Assembly (NCBI GenBank): GCA_045578305.1
Contig: JAZNKA010000020.1
Coordinates: forward strand, 1 to 11,165
Source of the DNA: SIG440 sp045578305
GTDB taxonomy: Bacteria > Bacillota > Clostridia > Monoglobales > Monoglobaceae
Reading direction: 5' to 3'
DNA length: 11,165 nt
Part shown: one piece after another, positions 1-7,830 of the stretch
Layout: the number at the start of each line of letters is the position of its first letter
Position numbering within the stretch: position 1 is the stretch's first letter
Made by a program: the position numbers and the translations under genes
Notes under the pieces: generated by a model
The model's input: only the letters and a program-made list of their open reading frames with translations
Told to the model about the DNA's origin: nothing
The model's database searches: none

Positions 1-949
1 GGGAATAGACTACGTAAGAGATGATGGTGTGATACGCCCTGTGCTTGATTTGTCAAGAAAAGAAATCGAGGAATATTGCAAAGTTTATTCGCTTTGCTAC
101 TGTACAGATGCTACAAATGCTGACAACGATTATACACGAAATAAAATTCGAAATCAGCTTATCCCATATATCGAAAAAGAATTCAACAGCGCGGTGACAG
201 ATTCGCTTGTCAGGCTTTCTGCCAACGCAGAGGAAGACAGTCGCTTTTTAAAGGGTTATGCAAATCGCCTTTTTGAAAGGCTTGGAAGTCCGCTGCCAAA
301 CCGGAAACCAAATTGTTTGCACATCGAGTCCTTAAGGATGCTGGACAAAAGCATTGCGACAAGAGTTGTAAAGCTTGCGGCAGAGAGGTCAAGCAAAGAT
401 GTAAAACTTGAAAGATGCCATATGGACAGCATATTTGCACTTCTTGACAAGCCAACCGGTGCATCGATTGACCTTCCCCAAAAATTAAGAGCAGAGATTG
501 CTTATGGATGGCTGACATTTTTGGGACCCGAGGACGAAAAAAAGATTTTGGCAAATGACGATTTTTTTGCAGAAATATCGGTAGGGGAATCGGTTTTTAT
601 TGATTCTTTGGGAAAAAGTATTTCAATCCGCGAGGAGTCTGCGTCATACAAATGCAGACCCAACGAAATTGCGGCAGACCTTGACAAAATAGGAAACAAA
701 CCGCTCTTTTTTCGAAACCGTCGCGAAGGCGATAAAATGGTATTTTTTGCGGATGGAAGAACAAAAAAGATAAAAAAGATTTTTATAGATGACAAAATTC
801 CTCAAAAGGACCGGAACAAAATTCCGCTGCTTGCGACCGGTGACGAAATAATTGCTATAGCAGGAAGCCGCGTGAATGAAAAGTATAAAATAACAAAAGA
901 TACAGAGAGGATATTGGTGATAGAATATGGAACTTTTAGCGAAGAGTAA
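1..949 (+). CDS. tilS: tRNA(Ile)-lysidine synthase TilS, 5'-truncated by window edge
   Basis: TilS uses ATP to attach lysine to C34 of the CAU-anticodon tRNA-Ile, making lysidine so the tRNA reads AUA and is charged with isoleucine. The frame is open from base 2, so the apparent GTG start at 29 is internal. About 315 residues are visible; the N-terminal PP-loop ATPase motif (SGGxDS) lies outside the window. The visible part starts with the conserved RPVLDLSRKEIEEYC stretch, followed by DATNADNDYTRNKIR and LIP, both typical of the end of the TilS catalytic domain. The C-terminal domain shows RNRREGDKM, then KKIKKIFIDDKIP, RNKIPLL and IAIAGSRVN. Together these distinguish TilS from other PP-loop enzymes. 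The 3' end overlaps hpt by 23 bases, the usual tilS-hpt arrangement of Bacillota, which suggests translational coupling. The identification is firm; only the start is missing. Confidence 0.95.
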   Translation, partial: GIDYVRDDGVIRPVLDLSRKEIEEYCKVYSLCYCTDATNADNDYTRNKIRNQLIPYIEKEFNSAVTDSLVRLSANAEEDSRFLKGYANRLFERLGSPLPNRKPNCLHIESLRMLDKSIATRVVKLAAERSSKDVKLERCHMDSIFALLDKPTGASIDLPQKLRAEIAYGWLTFLGPEDEKKILANDDFFAEISVGESVFIDSLGKSISIREESASYKCRPNEIAADLDKIGNKPLFFRNRREGDKMVFFADGRTKKIKKIFIDDKIPQKDRNKIPLLATGDEIIAIAGSRVNEKYKITKDTERILVIEYGTFSEE

Positions 950-1454
950 AGTTTTGATAGATGAAGCCACTCTTGACAAGCGTCTTGACGAAATTGCAGA
1001 AGAGATAAACCGCGATTTTGCAGGCGAGAAAGTTATTGTTGTCGGTGTTCTTAAAGGTGCTTTTATGTTTATGAGTGACCTTTTGAAAAAGATAAAGCTT
1101 GATACAGAGGTCTACTTTTTAAAGGCAGAGAGCTACGGCTCGGGGATCCAGGCTTCAGGCACTGTCAAAATAACTAAGGATATTGAATGTGATATCGCAG
1201 GCGAAAATGTTATTGTTGTTGAAGATATCATCGACAGTGGTTATACCATGCGCGAGGTTTTCAAAATTCTGAGAGAGCGTAGTCCCAAAAGCCTTAAGCT
1301 CTGTTCTTGCCTGAGCAAGCCCGACAGACGCGAGTGCGAAATAAAAATAGACTATCTCGGGTTTGAAGTTCCTGACAAGTTTGTTATCGGTTATGGACTT
1401 GATTATGCCGAAAAGTACAGAAATTTGCCGTATATCGGCTACATAGAACAGTAA
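927..1454 (+). CDS. hpt: Hypoxanthine(-guanine) phosphoribosyltransferase
   Basis: Hpt salvages hypoxanthine, and usually guanine, with PRPP to give IMP or GMP in the cytoplasm. The 175-residue length is normal for bacterial HPRT. Visible motifs are LKGAF (42-46), the flexible-loop SYG region (69-71) with following SGTVKI, the PRPP-binding VVEDIIDSGYT (97-107), the base-contacting KPDRR region (131-135), and the C-terminal FVIGYGLDYAEKYRNLPYIG (152-171), a signature of HPRT rather than of other PRTases. The ATG lies inside the tilS end. GGTGA at 916-920 sits 6 bases upstream, with a second purine-rich GAGAGG at 905-910. In many Bacillota ftsH follows hpt; here gltX follows instead. Choice between hypoxanthine and guanine cannot be read from sequence. 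Confidence 0.95.
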   Translation: MELLAKSKVLIDEATLDKRLDEIAEEINRDFAGEKVIVVGVLKGAFMFMSDLLKKIKLDTEVYFLKAESYGSGIQASGTVKITKDIECDIAGENVIVVEDIIDSGYTMREVFKILRERSPKSLKLCSCLSKPDRRECEIKIDYLGFEVPDKFVIGYGLDYAEKYRNLPYIGYIEQ

Positions 1455-1489
1455 TTCTAAATGAAAGATAAGAAAGGATTGAATTTTAA

Positions 1490-2947
1490 ATGTCAACACC
1501 AGAAGTAAGAACAAGATTTGCACCAAGCCCGACGGGTTATATGCACATAGGAAACTTAAGAACTGCACTTTATGCATATCTTTTGGCGAAATCAAACGAC
1601 GGAAAGTTTATTTTAAGAATCGAGGATACCGACCAGGAAAGATATGTTGATGGTGCGGTTGATGTTATTTACAGAACAATGAAGGACACCGGACTTATCC
1701 ATGATGAAGGTCCGGATATTGGCGGTGATTACGGTCCCTATATCCAAAGCGAAAGACGAAATCTTTACAAGGAATATGCCGAAAAATTGGTAGAAAGCGG
1801 TCACGCATATTATTGTTTTTGTGACAAAGAAAGACTTGAGGAGCTTCGCGCACATCAGACAGTGATGAAGGTGCCGACCAAATACGACGGACTTTGCAGC
1901 AAGCTCTCAAAAGAAGAAATTCAGGCAAAGCTTGATGCGGGTGTTCCTTATGTAATAAGACAAAAGATGCCCAAAACCGGAAAGACTGTTTTTCAGGACG
2001 AAGTTTTTGGTGAGATTTCGGTCGAAAATGCAATCCTAGATGACAATGTTTTGCTTAAAGCAGACGGTCTTCCGACATACAACTTTGCAAATGTAATTGA
2101 TGATCACCTTATGAATATTACTCACATCATCCGCGGCAGCGAATATCTTTCGTCAACACCCAAATACAATCTTTTGTACGAGGCTTTTGGCTGGGAAATC
2201 CCCAAATACATCCATGTATCACCCGTTATGAAAGATGCAAACAACAAGCTTTCAAAGCGTCATGGTGATGCATCGTATGAAGATTTTATTGAAAAAGGCT
2301 ATCTTAAAGAAGCAATTATAAACTACATTGCTCTTCTTGGCTGGGCACCCGGTGACGAGAGAGAGAAGTTTACAATGGAAGAGCTTCGCGAGGCTTTCAA
2401 TGTAAAAGGTATAAGCAAGTCACCTGCAATATTTGATGAAAAGAAGCTTGCATGGTTAAACGGTGAATATATAAGAGAACTCTCGGCTGAAGATTTTCAC
2501 AAAATGGCACTTCCTTATTATGAGGGTGTGATTACAAATCCTGATATAGACTTGACTGCAGTTTCTGAACTTTTGCAGCCAAGATGCGAAAAACTTTCGG
2601 ATATTCCCGAACAGGTTGATTTTTTTGACAATCTTCCCGAGTACGATAACGAGCTTTATACTCACAAAAAGATGAAGACCAACCCCGAGAATTCACTCGA
2701 GGCTCTTAATGCTGTGCTTCCTGTATTGGAAGGTATTACAGAATGGACAAAAGAGAACATTCATGACGAGCTGATTGCACTTGTAGAAAAAATGGAACTC
2801 AAAAACGGCAGAATTTTGTGGCCGGTAAGAGTTGCAGTTTCGGGTAAAGCGTTTACCCCCGGCGGTGGTGTGGAACTTGCTTATATCTTAGGCAAGGATG
2901 AGAGTATTGCCCGCATAAAAAAGGGTATCGAACAACTTTCTAAATAA
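1490..2947 (+). CDS. gltX: Glutamate--tRNA ligase (class I aaRS)
   Basis: This enzyme charges tRNA-Glu with glutamate; if non-discriminating it would also mischarge tRNA-Gln for GatCAB, which I cannot decide from this window. Its 485 residues match the family. The N-terminal Rossmann fold opens with TRFAPSPTGYMHIGN, carrying the class I HIGH-type motif as HIGN (19-22), then RIEDTD (43-48). The second signature is KLSKRHGD (253-260), the GluRS version of KMSKS, and the C-terminal half is the helical anticodon-binding region. Residues 109-136 form C-x-C-x(24)-C with Tyr132 four residues before the last Cys, resembling the zinc site of GluRS and Glu-Q-RS enzymes. The usual His two residues after the last Cys is Lys here. 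The start has AAAGGA at 1473-1478, 11 bases upstream. Confidence 0.97.
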   Translation: MSTPEVRTRFAPSPTGYMHIGNLRTALYAYLLAKSNDGKFILRIEDTDQERYVDGAVDVIYRTMKDTGLIHDEGPDIGGDYGPYIQSERRNLYKEYAEKLVESGHAYYCFCDKERLEELRAHQTVMKVPTKYDGLCSKLSKEEIQAKLDAGVPYVIRQKMPKTGKTVFQDEVFGEISVENAILDDNVLLKADGLPTYNFANVIDDHLMNITHIIRGSEYLSSTPKYNLLYEAFGWEIPKYIHVSPVMKDANNKLSKRHGDASYEDFIEKGYLKEAIINYIALLGWAPGDEREKFTMEELREAFNVKGISKSPAIFDEKKLAWLNGEYIRELSAEDFHKMALPYYEGVITNPDIDLTAVSELLQPRCEKLSDIPEQVDFFDNLPEYDNELYTHKKMKTNPENSLEALNAVLPVLEGITEWTKENIHDELIALVEKMELKNGRILWPVRVAVSGKAFTPGGGVELAYILGKDESIARIKKGIEQLSK

Positions 2948-2972
2948 CTATTACAGATTGGACTGATACAAA

Positions 2973-4169
2973 ATGGATATTACATCAAAACTTTCGGACA
3001 AGGTAAAACACCTTGAAGCATCCTCTATAAGAGAAATATTTAAGCTTCTTGCAAAGCCGGGAATAATAAGCTTTGCAGGAGGGGCACCCGACCCGAATTT
3101 GTTCCCCAAAAAAGAATTTGCCGAGATAGCAAAAGAAATTTTGGAAAACGAAGGCAATATTGCACTTCAGTACGGAATTACCGAAGGCTATGCGCCGCTT
3201 CGCGAGTGGACAAAGGAAAGACTTGTGGGTCAGGGCGTTCTTAATGCAGACGATGATGTGATTATTGTCAGCGGCGGTCAACAGGGCATAGATCTTGCAA
3301 GCAAATCGCTTATCAACCCCGGTGACGGCGTTGTCTGTGAAGAGCCAAGCTTTATCGGCGGACTCAACTGCTTCAGGTCGTACAATGCCCAGCTTTTTGG
3401 TGTACCGATGGAAGATGATGGTATTGATACCGATGCGCTTGAAAATTTGCTTAAAAAGCACAGCAACATAAAGCTTCTTTATACAATTTCGACTTTCCAG
3501 AATCCATCGGGAATAACCTCGTCTTTGGAAAAAAGAAAGAAACTTTTGGAGCTTGCCGAAAAATATGACTTTTTGATTTATGAGGATAACCCTTATGGCG
3601 AACTGAGATTTTCGGGCGAGGAAGTTCCGACAATCAAATCACTTGATAAATCGGGCAGAGTAATTTACTTTGGCTCATTCTCGAAGATTTTGGCACCGGG
3701 TATGCGTCTTGGCTTTACTTCGGCAAAGGCAGAACTTCTTGAAAGAATGATTATATGCAAACAGACACAGGACGTTCACACAAATGTTCTTTCACAGATG
3801 ATTGCATACAAATTTGTTACAAAATATTCCATTGACGAGCATATCGCAAAACTGCGTCACACTTACGGCAAAAAGTGCAAGCTTATGATGGAAACCATGG
3901 ACAAATGCTTTCCAAAGTCGGTAAAGCATACTTGCCCCCAGGGCGGATTGTTCCTTTATTGCACAATGCCTGACGGCTTTGACAGCAAAGAACTTATGAA
4001 AAAAGCTCTTGAGAAAAATGTTGCGTTTGTTCCCGGTACATCATGCATGATTGATGACAAAGCAACTTACAGCACATTCCGCATGAACTACTCGACTGCA
4101 AGTGAGGAAGAGATAGTAAAGGGCGTGACGCTACTCGGCGAAGTTCTTCATGATTATATGGGGGTGTAA
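2973..4169 (+). CDS. PLP-dependent class I/II aminotransferase (2-aminoadipate/aromatic aminotransferase-like)
   Basis: This is a fold-type I PLP enzyme of 398 residues, resembling the LysN/AadAT group and the aminotransferase half of MocR proteins. Such enzymes move amino groups between 2-aminoadipate, aromatic or branched amino acids and 2-oxoglutarate. Landmarks are ISFAGGAPDPNLFP (32-45), LQYGITEGYAPLREW (65-79), SGGQQGIDL (100-108), FQNPSG (175-180), EDNPYGELRFSG (204-215) and SFSKILAPGMRLGF (235-248). Lys238 is the Schiff-base lysine, Asp205 and Tyr208 are cofactor contacts, and Arg370 in FRMNYS is the likely substrate carboxylate arginine. There is no N-terminal GntR regulator domain, so it is not a full MocR protein. 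The ribosome binding site is weak, with only GGA at 2960-2962, but the N-terminus fits the family. It lies between two tRNA-synthetase genes. Family is sure; the substrate is not. Confidence 0.92.
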   Translation: MDITSKLSDKVKHLEASSIREIFKLLAKPGIISFAGGAPDPNLFPKKEFAEIAKEILENEGNIALQYGITEGYAPLREWTKERLVGQGVLNADDDVIIVSGGQQGIDLASKSLINPGDGVVCEEPSFIGGLNCFRSYNAQLFGVPMEDDGIDTDALENLLKKHSNIKLLYTISTFQNPSGITSSLEKRKKLLELAEKYDFLIYEDNPYGELRFSGEEVPTIKSLDKSGRVIYFGSFSKILAPGMRLGFTSAKAELLERMIICKQTQDVHTNVLSQMIAYKFVTKYSIDEHIAKLRHTYGKKCKLMMETMDKCFPKSVKHTCPQGGLFLYCTMPDGFDSKELMKKALEKNVAFVPGTSCMIDDKATYSTFRMNYSTASEEEIVKGVTLLGEVLHDYMGV

Positions 4170-4172
4170 GAA

Positions 4173-5192
4173 ATGTCAGAAATTATACAGGCAGAACCTA
4201 AAAAACGAATTTTAAGCGGAATTCAGCCGTCGGGGGCGCTTACCTTAGGCAACTATGTAGGGGCGCTCAGAAACTGGGTTCAGCTTCAGAAAGAAGATAT
4301 ATACGAAAGCTATTATATGATAGCAGATCTTCATGCCATAACTGTTCGGCAGGAGCCGAAAGACCTCAGAAAAAATTGTATGGATTTGCTGGCAATTTTT
4401 CTTGCCTGCGGTCTTGATGGCGAAAAGGAACCGATTTTCTTCCAGTCTCATGTGCCCGAGCACACACAGCTTGGCTGGGTGCTTGATTGCAATACCTATA
4501 TGGGCGAATTGTCGCGAATGACACAGTTCAAGGACAAAAGCCGTAAGCATGCCGACAACATAAATGCGGGACTTTTTACATACCCCTCGCTTATGGCGGC
4601 GGATATACTCTTGTATCAGGCAGATTTGGTACCTGTCGGCAAGGACCAGAAACAGCATCTTGAATTGACACGCGATTTGGCAAACAGATTTAATAATGCT
4701 TACAGCGATACATTTAAAGTTCCCGAGCCGTATATTCCCAAGGTTGGAGCAAAAATTATGAGTCTTCAGGAGCCAACTCAAAAAATGTCAAAATCTGACC
4801 CCAATGAGAATTCTTATATTTTGCTGCTTGACCCGGTTGACAAGATTGTCAAAAAGATAAAAAGAGCAGTTACGGACTCGGAAGCAAAGGTTTGTTGCGG
4901 AGAGGGCAAAGAAGGTGTTGAAAACCTGATGAGCATTTACTCTGCAATGACAGGAAAGACTTTTGACGAGATTACTCTTGAATTTGACGGCAAAGGCTAC
5001 GGAGACTTTAAAGAAAAGGTTGCCGAGGCAGTTGTTGAGACGTTAAAGCCAATACAGGAAAGATATCAGGACCTTATGAAAAACAAGGATTATCTTGAAG
5101 AAATCTACAAAACTGGTGCTGAAAGAGCACGGTATACTGCAAGAAAAACCATCTCAAAGGTATACCGCAAGGTTGGTTTTATTCAAGGATAA
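4173..5192 (+). CDS. trpS: Tryptophan--tRNA ligase (class I aaRS)
   Basis: TrpRS activates tryptophan with ATP and loads it onto tRNA-Trp. The 339-residue length fits bacterial TrpRS. The N-terminus carries RILSGIQPSGALTLGNYVGA, holding the HIGH equivalent as TLGN (24-27). YMIADLHAIT (48-57) and the LLYQADLVPVGKDQKQHLELTRDLA region (146-170) are TrpRS signatures, and KMSKS is exact at 204-208. The end, ARKTISKVYRKVGF, is the usual helical tail. It starts only 3 bases after the aminotransferase stop, with its ribosome binding site (GGGGGTG, 4159-4165) inside the end of that gene, so the two are very likely cotranscribed and coupled. No T-box or trp attenuator is visible just upstream, so any control by tryptophan would have to act elsewhere. 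Confidence 0.97.
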   Translation: MSEIIQAEPKKRILSGIQPSGALTLGNYVGALRNWVQLQKEDIYESYYMIADLHAITVRQEPKDLRKNCMDLLAIFLACGLDGEKEPIFFQSHVPEHTQLGWVLDCNTYMGELSRMTQFKDKSRKHADNINAGLFTYPSLMAADILLYQADLVPVGKDQKQHLELTRDLANRFNNAYSDTFKVPEPYIPKVGAKIMSLQEPTQKMSKSDPNENSYILLLDPVDKIVKKIKRAVTDSEAKVCCGEGKEGVENLMSIYSAMTGKTFDEITLEFDGKGYGDFKEKVAEAVVETLKPIQERYQDLMKNKDYLEEIYKTGAERARYTARKTISKVYRKVGFIQG

Positions 5193-5216
5193 TATTATTT
5201 GGAGGACTAAAGAAAA

Positions 5217-6269
5217 ATGTTTACAACAAGTGGTGTTTTTATAATTCTGGCATTGGCGGTTGCGTTTTTGATTTCGTTTGCAACCACCCCTGCCGTTATT
5301 GCTCTTGCCAACAAGGTAAAGGCAATCGATATACCCAAAGACGAACGCCGTGTTCACAAAAAACCCATTCCTTTGATTGGAGGTTTGGCGATTTTTTATG
5401 GATTTATAATAAGCGTTCTTTGCTTTGCTGTCATTGACCGACCGACAATGGGTATCCTTTGCGGCTCGGTTATAATGGTTACTGTCGGGGTAATCGACGA
5501 TATGCGTGATTTGAATGCGAGGGTAAAGCTTATTTTTCAAATTCTGGCGGCACTTATTGTTGTATATTTCGGCATTGAGATAAGGCATATTGCGAATCCT
5601 TTTTTTGCATGGTTTGGTCCGGAATACATAAATCTTGGACTTTGGAGCATTCCACTTACAATAATATGGATTGTCGGGGTTACTAATGCGGTAAATCTGA
5701 TTGATGGACTTGATGGACTTGCGGTTGGAATTTCGTCAATTGCATCGGTTGCGCTGTTGTCTCTTACGCTCCTTTCACAAAATCTTAATGCGGCGATTAT
5801 CACAGCGGCTCTTGCAGGCGCGGGGTTTGGCTTTTTGCCCTACAATTTTAACCCTGCGAAAATATTTATGGGTGATACCGGCTCGACATTTTTGGGATTT
5901 GTCCTTGCCTGCATTTCAATTCAGGGGCTTATGAAGATGTATGCGATTATATCTTTTGCCGTACCTGTTCTTATTTTGGGTCTTCCCATTTTTGACACGG
6001 TATTTGCAATTGTCCGTCGAATAGCAAAAAAGAAGCCTATAATGTCACCTGACAGGGGGCATCTGCATCACAGACTTCTGGATATGGGACTTTCGCAAAA
6101 ACAGACAGTTGGCATACTCTATACACTTACCAGTATTCTTTGCCTTACTGCCGTTGTTATGGCACTCAAGGATGCGCTTCGCGGACTTATTCTTGTATTT
6201 GCGGTGCTTTTTGTACTGATTGTAAGTTTGATTGTTATGGAACCCAAGGAGGAAGAAAAAGATGAATAA
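5217..6269 (+). CDS. tagO: Undecaprenyl-phosphate N-acetylglucosamine 1-phosphate transferase (TagO/WecA family)
   Basis: This polytopic membrane enzyme of the MraY/WecA/TagO family moves a sugar-1-phosphate, typically GlcNAc-1-P from UDP-GlcNAc, onto undecaprenyl phosphate. That is the first lipid-linked step of wall teichoic acid or a related envelope polymer. The 350-residue protein is very hydrophobic, with about ten or eleven likely membrane segments beginning at residues 6-25. Family motifs are present in order: HKKPIPLIGG (47-56), the Mg-binding DDMRDL (94-99), NLIDGLDGLA (160-169), FMGDTGS (217-223) and the cytoplasmic GHLHHRLLDMG (281-291). This last His-rich loop favours WecA/TagO over MraY, as does the lack of other peptidoglycan genes nearby. 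The start is set by GGAGG at 5201-5205. The next gene, overlapping by 8 bases, is the UDP-GlcNAc 2-epimerase, supporting an envelope glycan role. Confidence 0.92.
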   Translation: MFTTSGVFIILALAVAFLISFATTPAVIALANKVKAIDIPKDERRVHKKPIPLIGGLAIFYGFIISVLCFAVIDRPTMGILCGSVIMVTVGVIDDMRDLNARVKLIFQILAALIVVYFGIEIRHIANPFFAWFGPEYINLGLWSIPLTIIWIVGVTNAVNLIDGLDGLAVGISSIASVALLSLTLLSQNLNAAIITAALAGAGFGFLPYNFNPAKIFMGDTGSTFLGFVLACISIQGLMKMYAIISFAVPVLILGLPIFDTVFAIVRRIAKKKPIMSPDRGHLHHRLLDMGLSQKQTVGILYTLTSILCLTAVVMALKDALRGLILVFAVLFVLIVSLIVMEPKEEEKDE

Positions 6270-7383
6270 AATTAAGGTTATGACAATATTCGGCACACGC
6301 CCTGAGGCAATAAAAATGGCGCCGCTTGTAAAGGAACTTGAAAAACGCGAAGAAATCGAGTCTATAGTTTGCGTCACAGCTCAGCACAGACAGATGCTTG
6401 ACCAGGTGCTGGAGATTTTTGAAATAAAGCCAGATTATGACCTCAATATTATGAAGGACAGACAAACTCTTTTAAGTATCACAACAAGAGGCCTTGAGGG
6501 TCTTGACGAGGTAATGAAAGAGGCAAAACCCGACATCGTCCTTGTGCATGGCGACACGTCCACAACCTTTGTGGGCAGCCTTGCTGCATTTTACAACCAG
6601 ATTACAGTAGGTCATGTCGAGGCGGGACTTCGCACCTATGACAAATATTCACCATTCCCCGAAGAAGTAAACCGCCGCCTGACCGGTGTGATAGCAGATA
6701 TGCACTTTGCCCCAACCGAGCGAAACCGCGCAAATCTTCTTAAAGAAAATGTCTCGGACGAGACAATCTATATAACAGGAAATACAGTTATTGATGCTCT
6801 CAAAACAACAGTAAGAGAGGACTACAGATTTAAAGACGAAACACTTGCCAATATGGACTGGCACGGCAAGAAGATAATCGTTATGACCGCTCACAGACGC
6901 GAAAATTTGGGCAAACCGCTTGAAAACATCTGTACGGCAGTAAAACGCCTGGTGCAGGAGTTTGAGGATATAGAGGTTGTTTATCCTGTTCATATGAATC
7001 CCGCCGTGCGCGAGGTTGCAAACAAAATTTTGGGGGGTATGGATCGTGTAAAACTGATCGAACCGGTAAATGCTGACGAACTCCACAATGCGATAAGCCG
7101 CAGCTTTATGGTTATGACCGACTCGGGCGGACTTCAGGAGGAAGCTCCATCGCTTGGAAAGCCGGTACTCGTTATGCGTACCGAAACCGAGCGCCCCGAA
7201 GCAGTTGATGCAGGAACGGTAAAAATTGCAGGAGTGGAAGAAGATAATATATACAATATGGCAAAAACCTTGCTTACAAAACCCGAGGAATATGCCAAAA
7301 TGGCAAAAGCAATAAATCCTTATGGCGATGGTCATGCATCAGAGCGAATTGTGGATGCGATTATTGAAAAATACAGTAAGTAA
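6262..7383 (+). CDS. wecB: UDP-N-acetylglucosamine 2-epimerase (non-hydrolysing)
   Basis: This cytoplasmic enzyme (also called MnaA) interconverts UDP-GlcNAc and UDP-ManNAc, supplying ManNAc for teichoic acid linkage units or capsule. The 373 residues match the family. Motifs are GTRPEAIK (11-18), HGDTSTTF (96-103, with Asp98), HVEAGLRT (118-125, with Glu120), PFPEEVNRRL (131-140), TGNTVIDAL (172-180), TAHRREN (209-215), DSGGLQEEAPSLGKPVLVMR (287-306) and TERPEAVDAGT. These include the acidic and His residues needed for catalysis. The frame is open further upstream to an ATG at 6232, but 6262 is preferred: AAGGAGG at 6246-6252 is correctly spaced and MNKIKVMTIFGTRPE is the normal family N-terminus. 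It overlaps the tagO stop by 8 bases. A strong hairpin terminator follows, making it the last gene of the unit. Confidence 0.95.
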   Translation: MNKIKVMTIFGTRPEAIKMAPLVKELEKREEIESIVCVTAQHRQMLDQVLEIFEIKPDYDLNIMKDRQTLLSITTRGLEGLDEVMKEAKPDIVLVHGDTSTTFVGSLAAFYNQITVGHVEAGLRTYDKYSPFPEEVNRRLTGVIADMHFAPTERNRANLLKENVSDETIYITGNTVIDALKTTVREDYRFKDETLANMDWHGKKIIVMTAHRRENLGKPLENICTAVKRLVQEFEDIEVVYPVHMNPAVREVANKILGGMDRVKLIEPVNADELHNAISRSFMVMTDSGGLQEEAPSLGKPVLVMRTETERPEAVDAGTVKIAGVEEDNIYNMAKTLLTKPEEYAKMAKAINPYGDGHASERIVDAIIEKYSK

Positions 7384-7388
7384 TAAAA

Positions 7389-7424
7389 AACAGCCTTTCC
7401 AAGAATGGAAAGGCTGTTCGTTTT
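7389..7424. terminator. Bidirectional intrinsic terminator between wecB and the Dabb gene
   Basis: A perfect 13-base stem (7389-7401 with 7406-7418) closes a 4-base AGAA loop. On the + strand it is followed by TTCGTTTT at 7417-7424, ending transcription from wecB. On the - strand the A-run at 7385-7390 reads as a U-run after the same stem, ending transcription of the convergent gene at 7432-7731. The stem begins 6 bases after the wecB stop and lies 13 bases from the stop of the minus-strand gene, so one element can serve both. Confidence 0.92.
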
Positions 7425-7431
7425 GTAAAAT

Positions 7432-7731
7432 TTACACCTCAAAATCAAAGCTTCTGCGTTCGCCAACAACCGAACGGACAAATGTTGCAACAGCAAGGTG
7501 GTCGGGATTGACCTGATATGCTTCAAGAGCGGCGTTGTCTGTGAAGGTTGAGTCAAGGAACAAATCACCTTTTGACGACGGAAGGGGAGAAATGTTTACC
7601 TCGGCGTGCAAAAGTCCGTCGATTTTGCCCACAAGACCTTCGATTCCTGACTTTATTTTTGCAGCAAATTCTGCTTTTTCGGAAACGGAATATTCTTCTT
7701 TAAAACTCCAGATTATTACATGTCTGACCAT
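7432..7731 (-). CDS. Dabb family (stress-responsive A/B barrel) protein
   Basis: This small 99-residue protein matches the Dabb domain, a ferredoxin-like dimeric alpha/beta barrel found in plant stress proteins, in some cyclases and in many bacterial proteins of unknown role. It opens with MVRHVIIWSF, where His4 is the family hallmark, and ends with the typical NPDHLAVATFV and the ERRSFDFEV final strand. The middle has an amphipathic helix (about 16-34) and strands around 41-47 and 57-63. A longer open frame reaches 7800, but 7731 is the start because AAAGGAG (complement of 7741-7747) lies 9 bases upstream and the Dabb fold begins at this Met. It is the only minus-strand gene in the window, with its own promoter and a shared terminator. 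No substrate or partner can be inferred. Confidence 0.9.
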   Translation of the reverse strand: MVRHVIIWSFKEEYSVSEKAEFAAKIKSGIEGLVGKIDGLLHAEVNISPLPSSKGDLFLDSTFTDNAALEAYQVNPDHLAVATFVRSVVGERRSFDFEV

Positions 7732-7771
7732 TTTTAAAATCTCCTTTATTATTGTGATTTCAAGCGTTTTT

Positions 7772-7800
7772 ATTTTATCATATATCAGGCTTAAAGTCAA
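7772..7800 (-). promoter_or_regulatory. Sigma-A-type promoter of the Dabb gene
   Basis: Read on the - strand, TTGACT (complement of 7795-7800) is followed after 17 bases by TAAAAT (complement of 7772-7777), with a TG one base before the -10 (extended -10). Transcription would start near 7765, about 34 bases before the ATG at 7731. The match to the housekeeping consensus is good, and no operator-like repeat is seen. Confidence 0.75.
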
Positions 7801-7830
7801 ATTTTTAAGAAAAAATTAGAGGAAGAATGG

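Noticed and set aside
4245..4781. 178-residue antisense open frame inside trpS
   Set aside because: Shadow of trpS; no family motif and no promoter or ribosome binding site.
6232..6261. Upstream ATG extending wecB by ten residues
   Set aside because: The extension MLWNPRRKKK is the tagO tail read in another frame; AAGGAGG at 6246-6252 and the family N-terminus set the start at 6262.
6649..7335. 228-residue open frame antisense to wecB
   Set aside because: It lies wholly inside a well-supported gene, has no ribosome binding site I can see and reads as a low-complexity Cys/His/Phe-rich product typical of a shadow frame.
7535..7819. 94-residue plus-strand frame across the Dabb gene
   Set aside because: It is the complement of the Dabb gene and its promoter; the minus-strand reading has family motifs and correctly placed signals.
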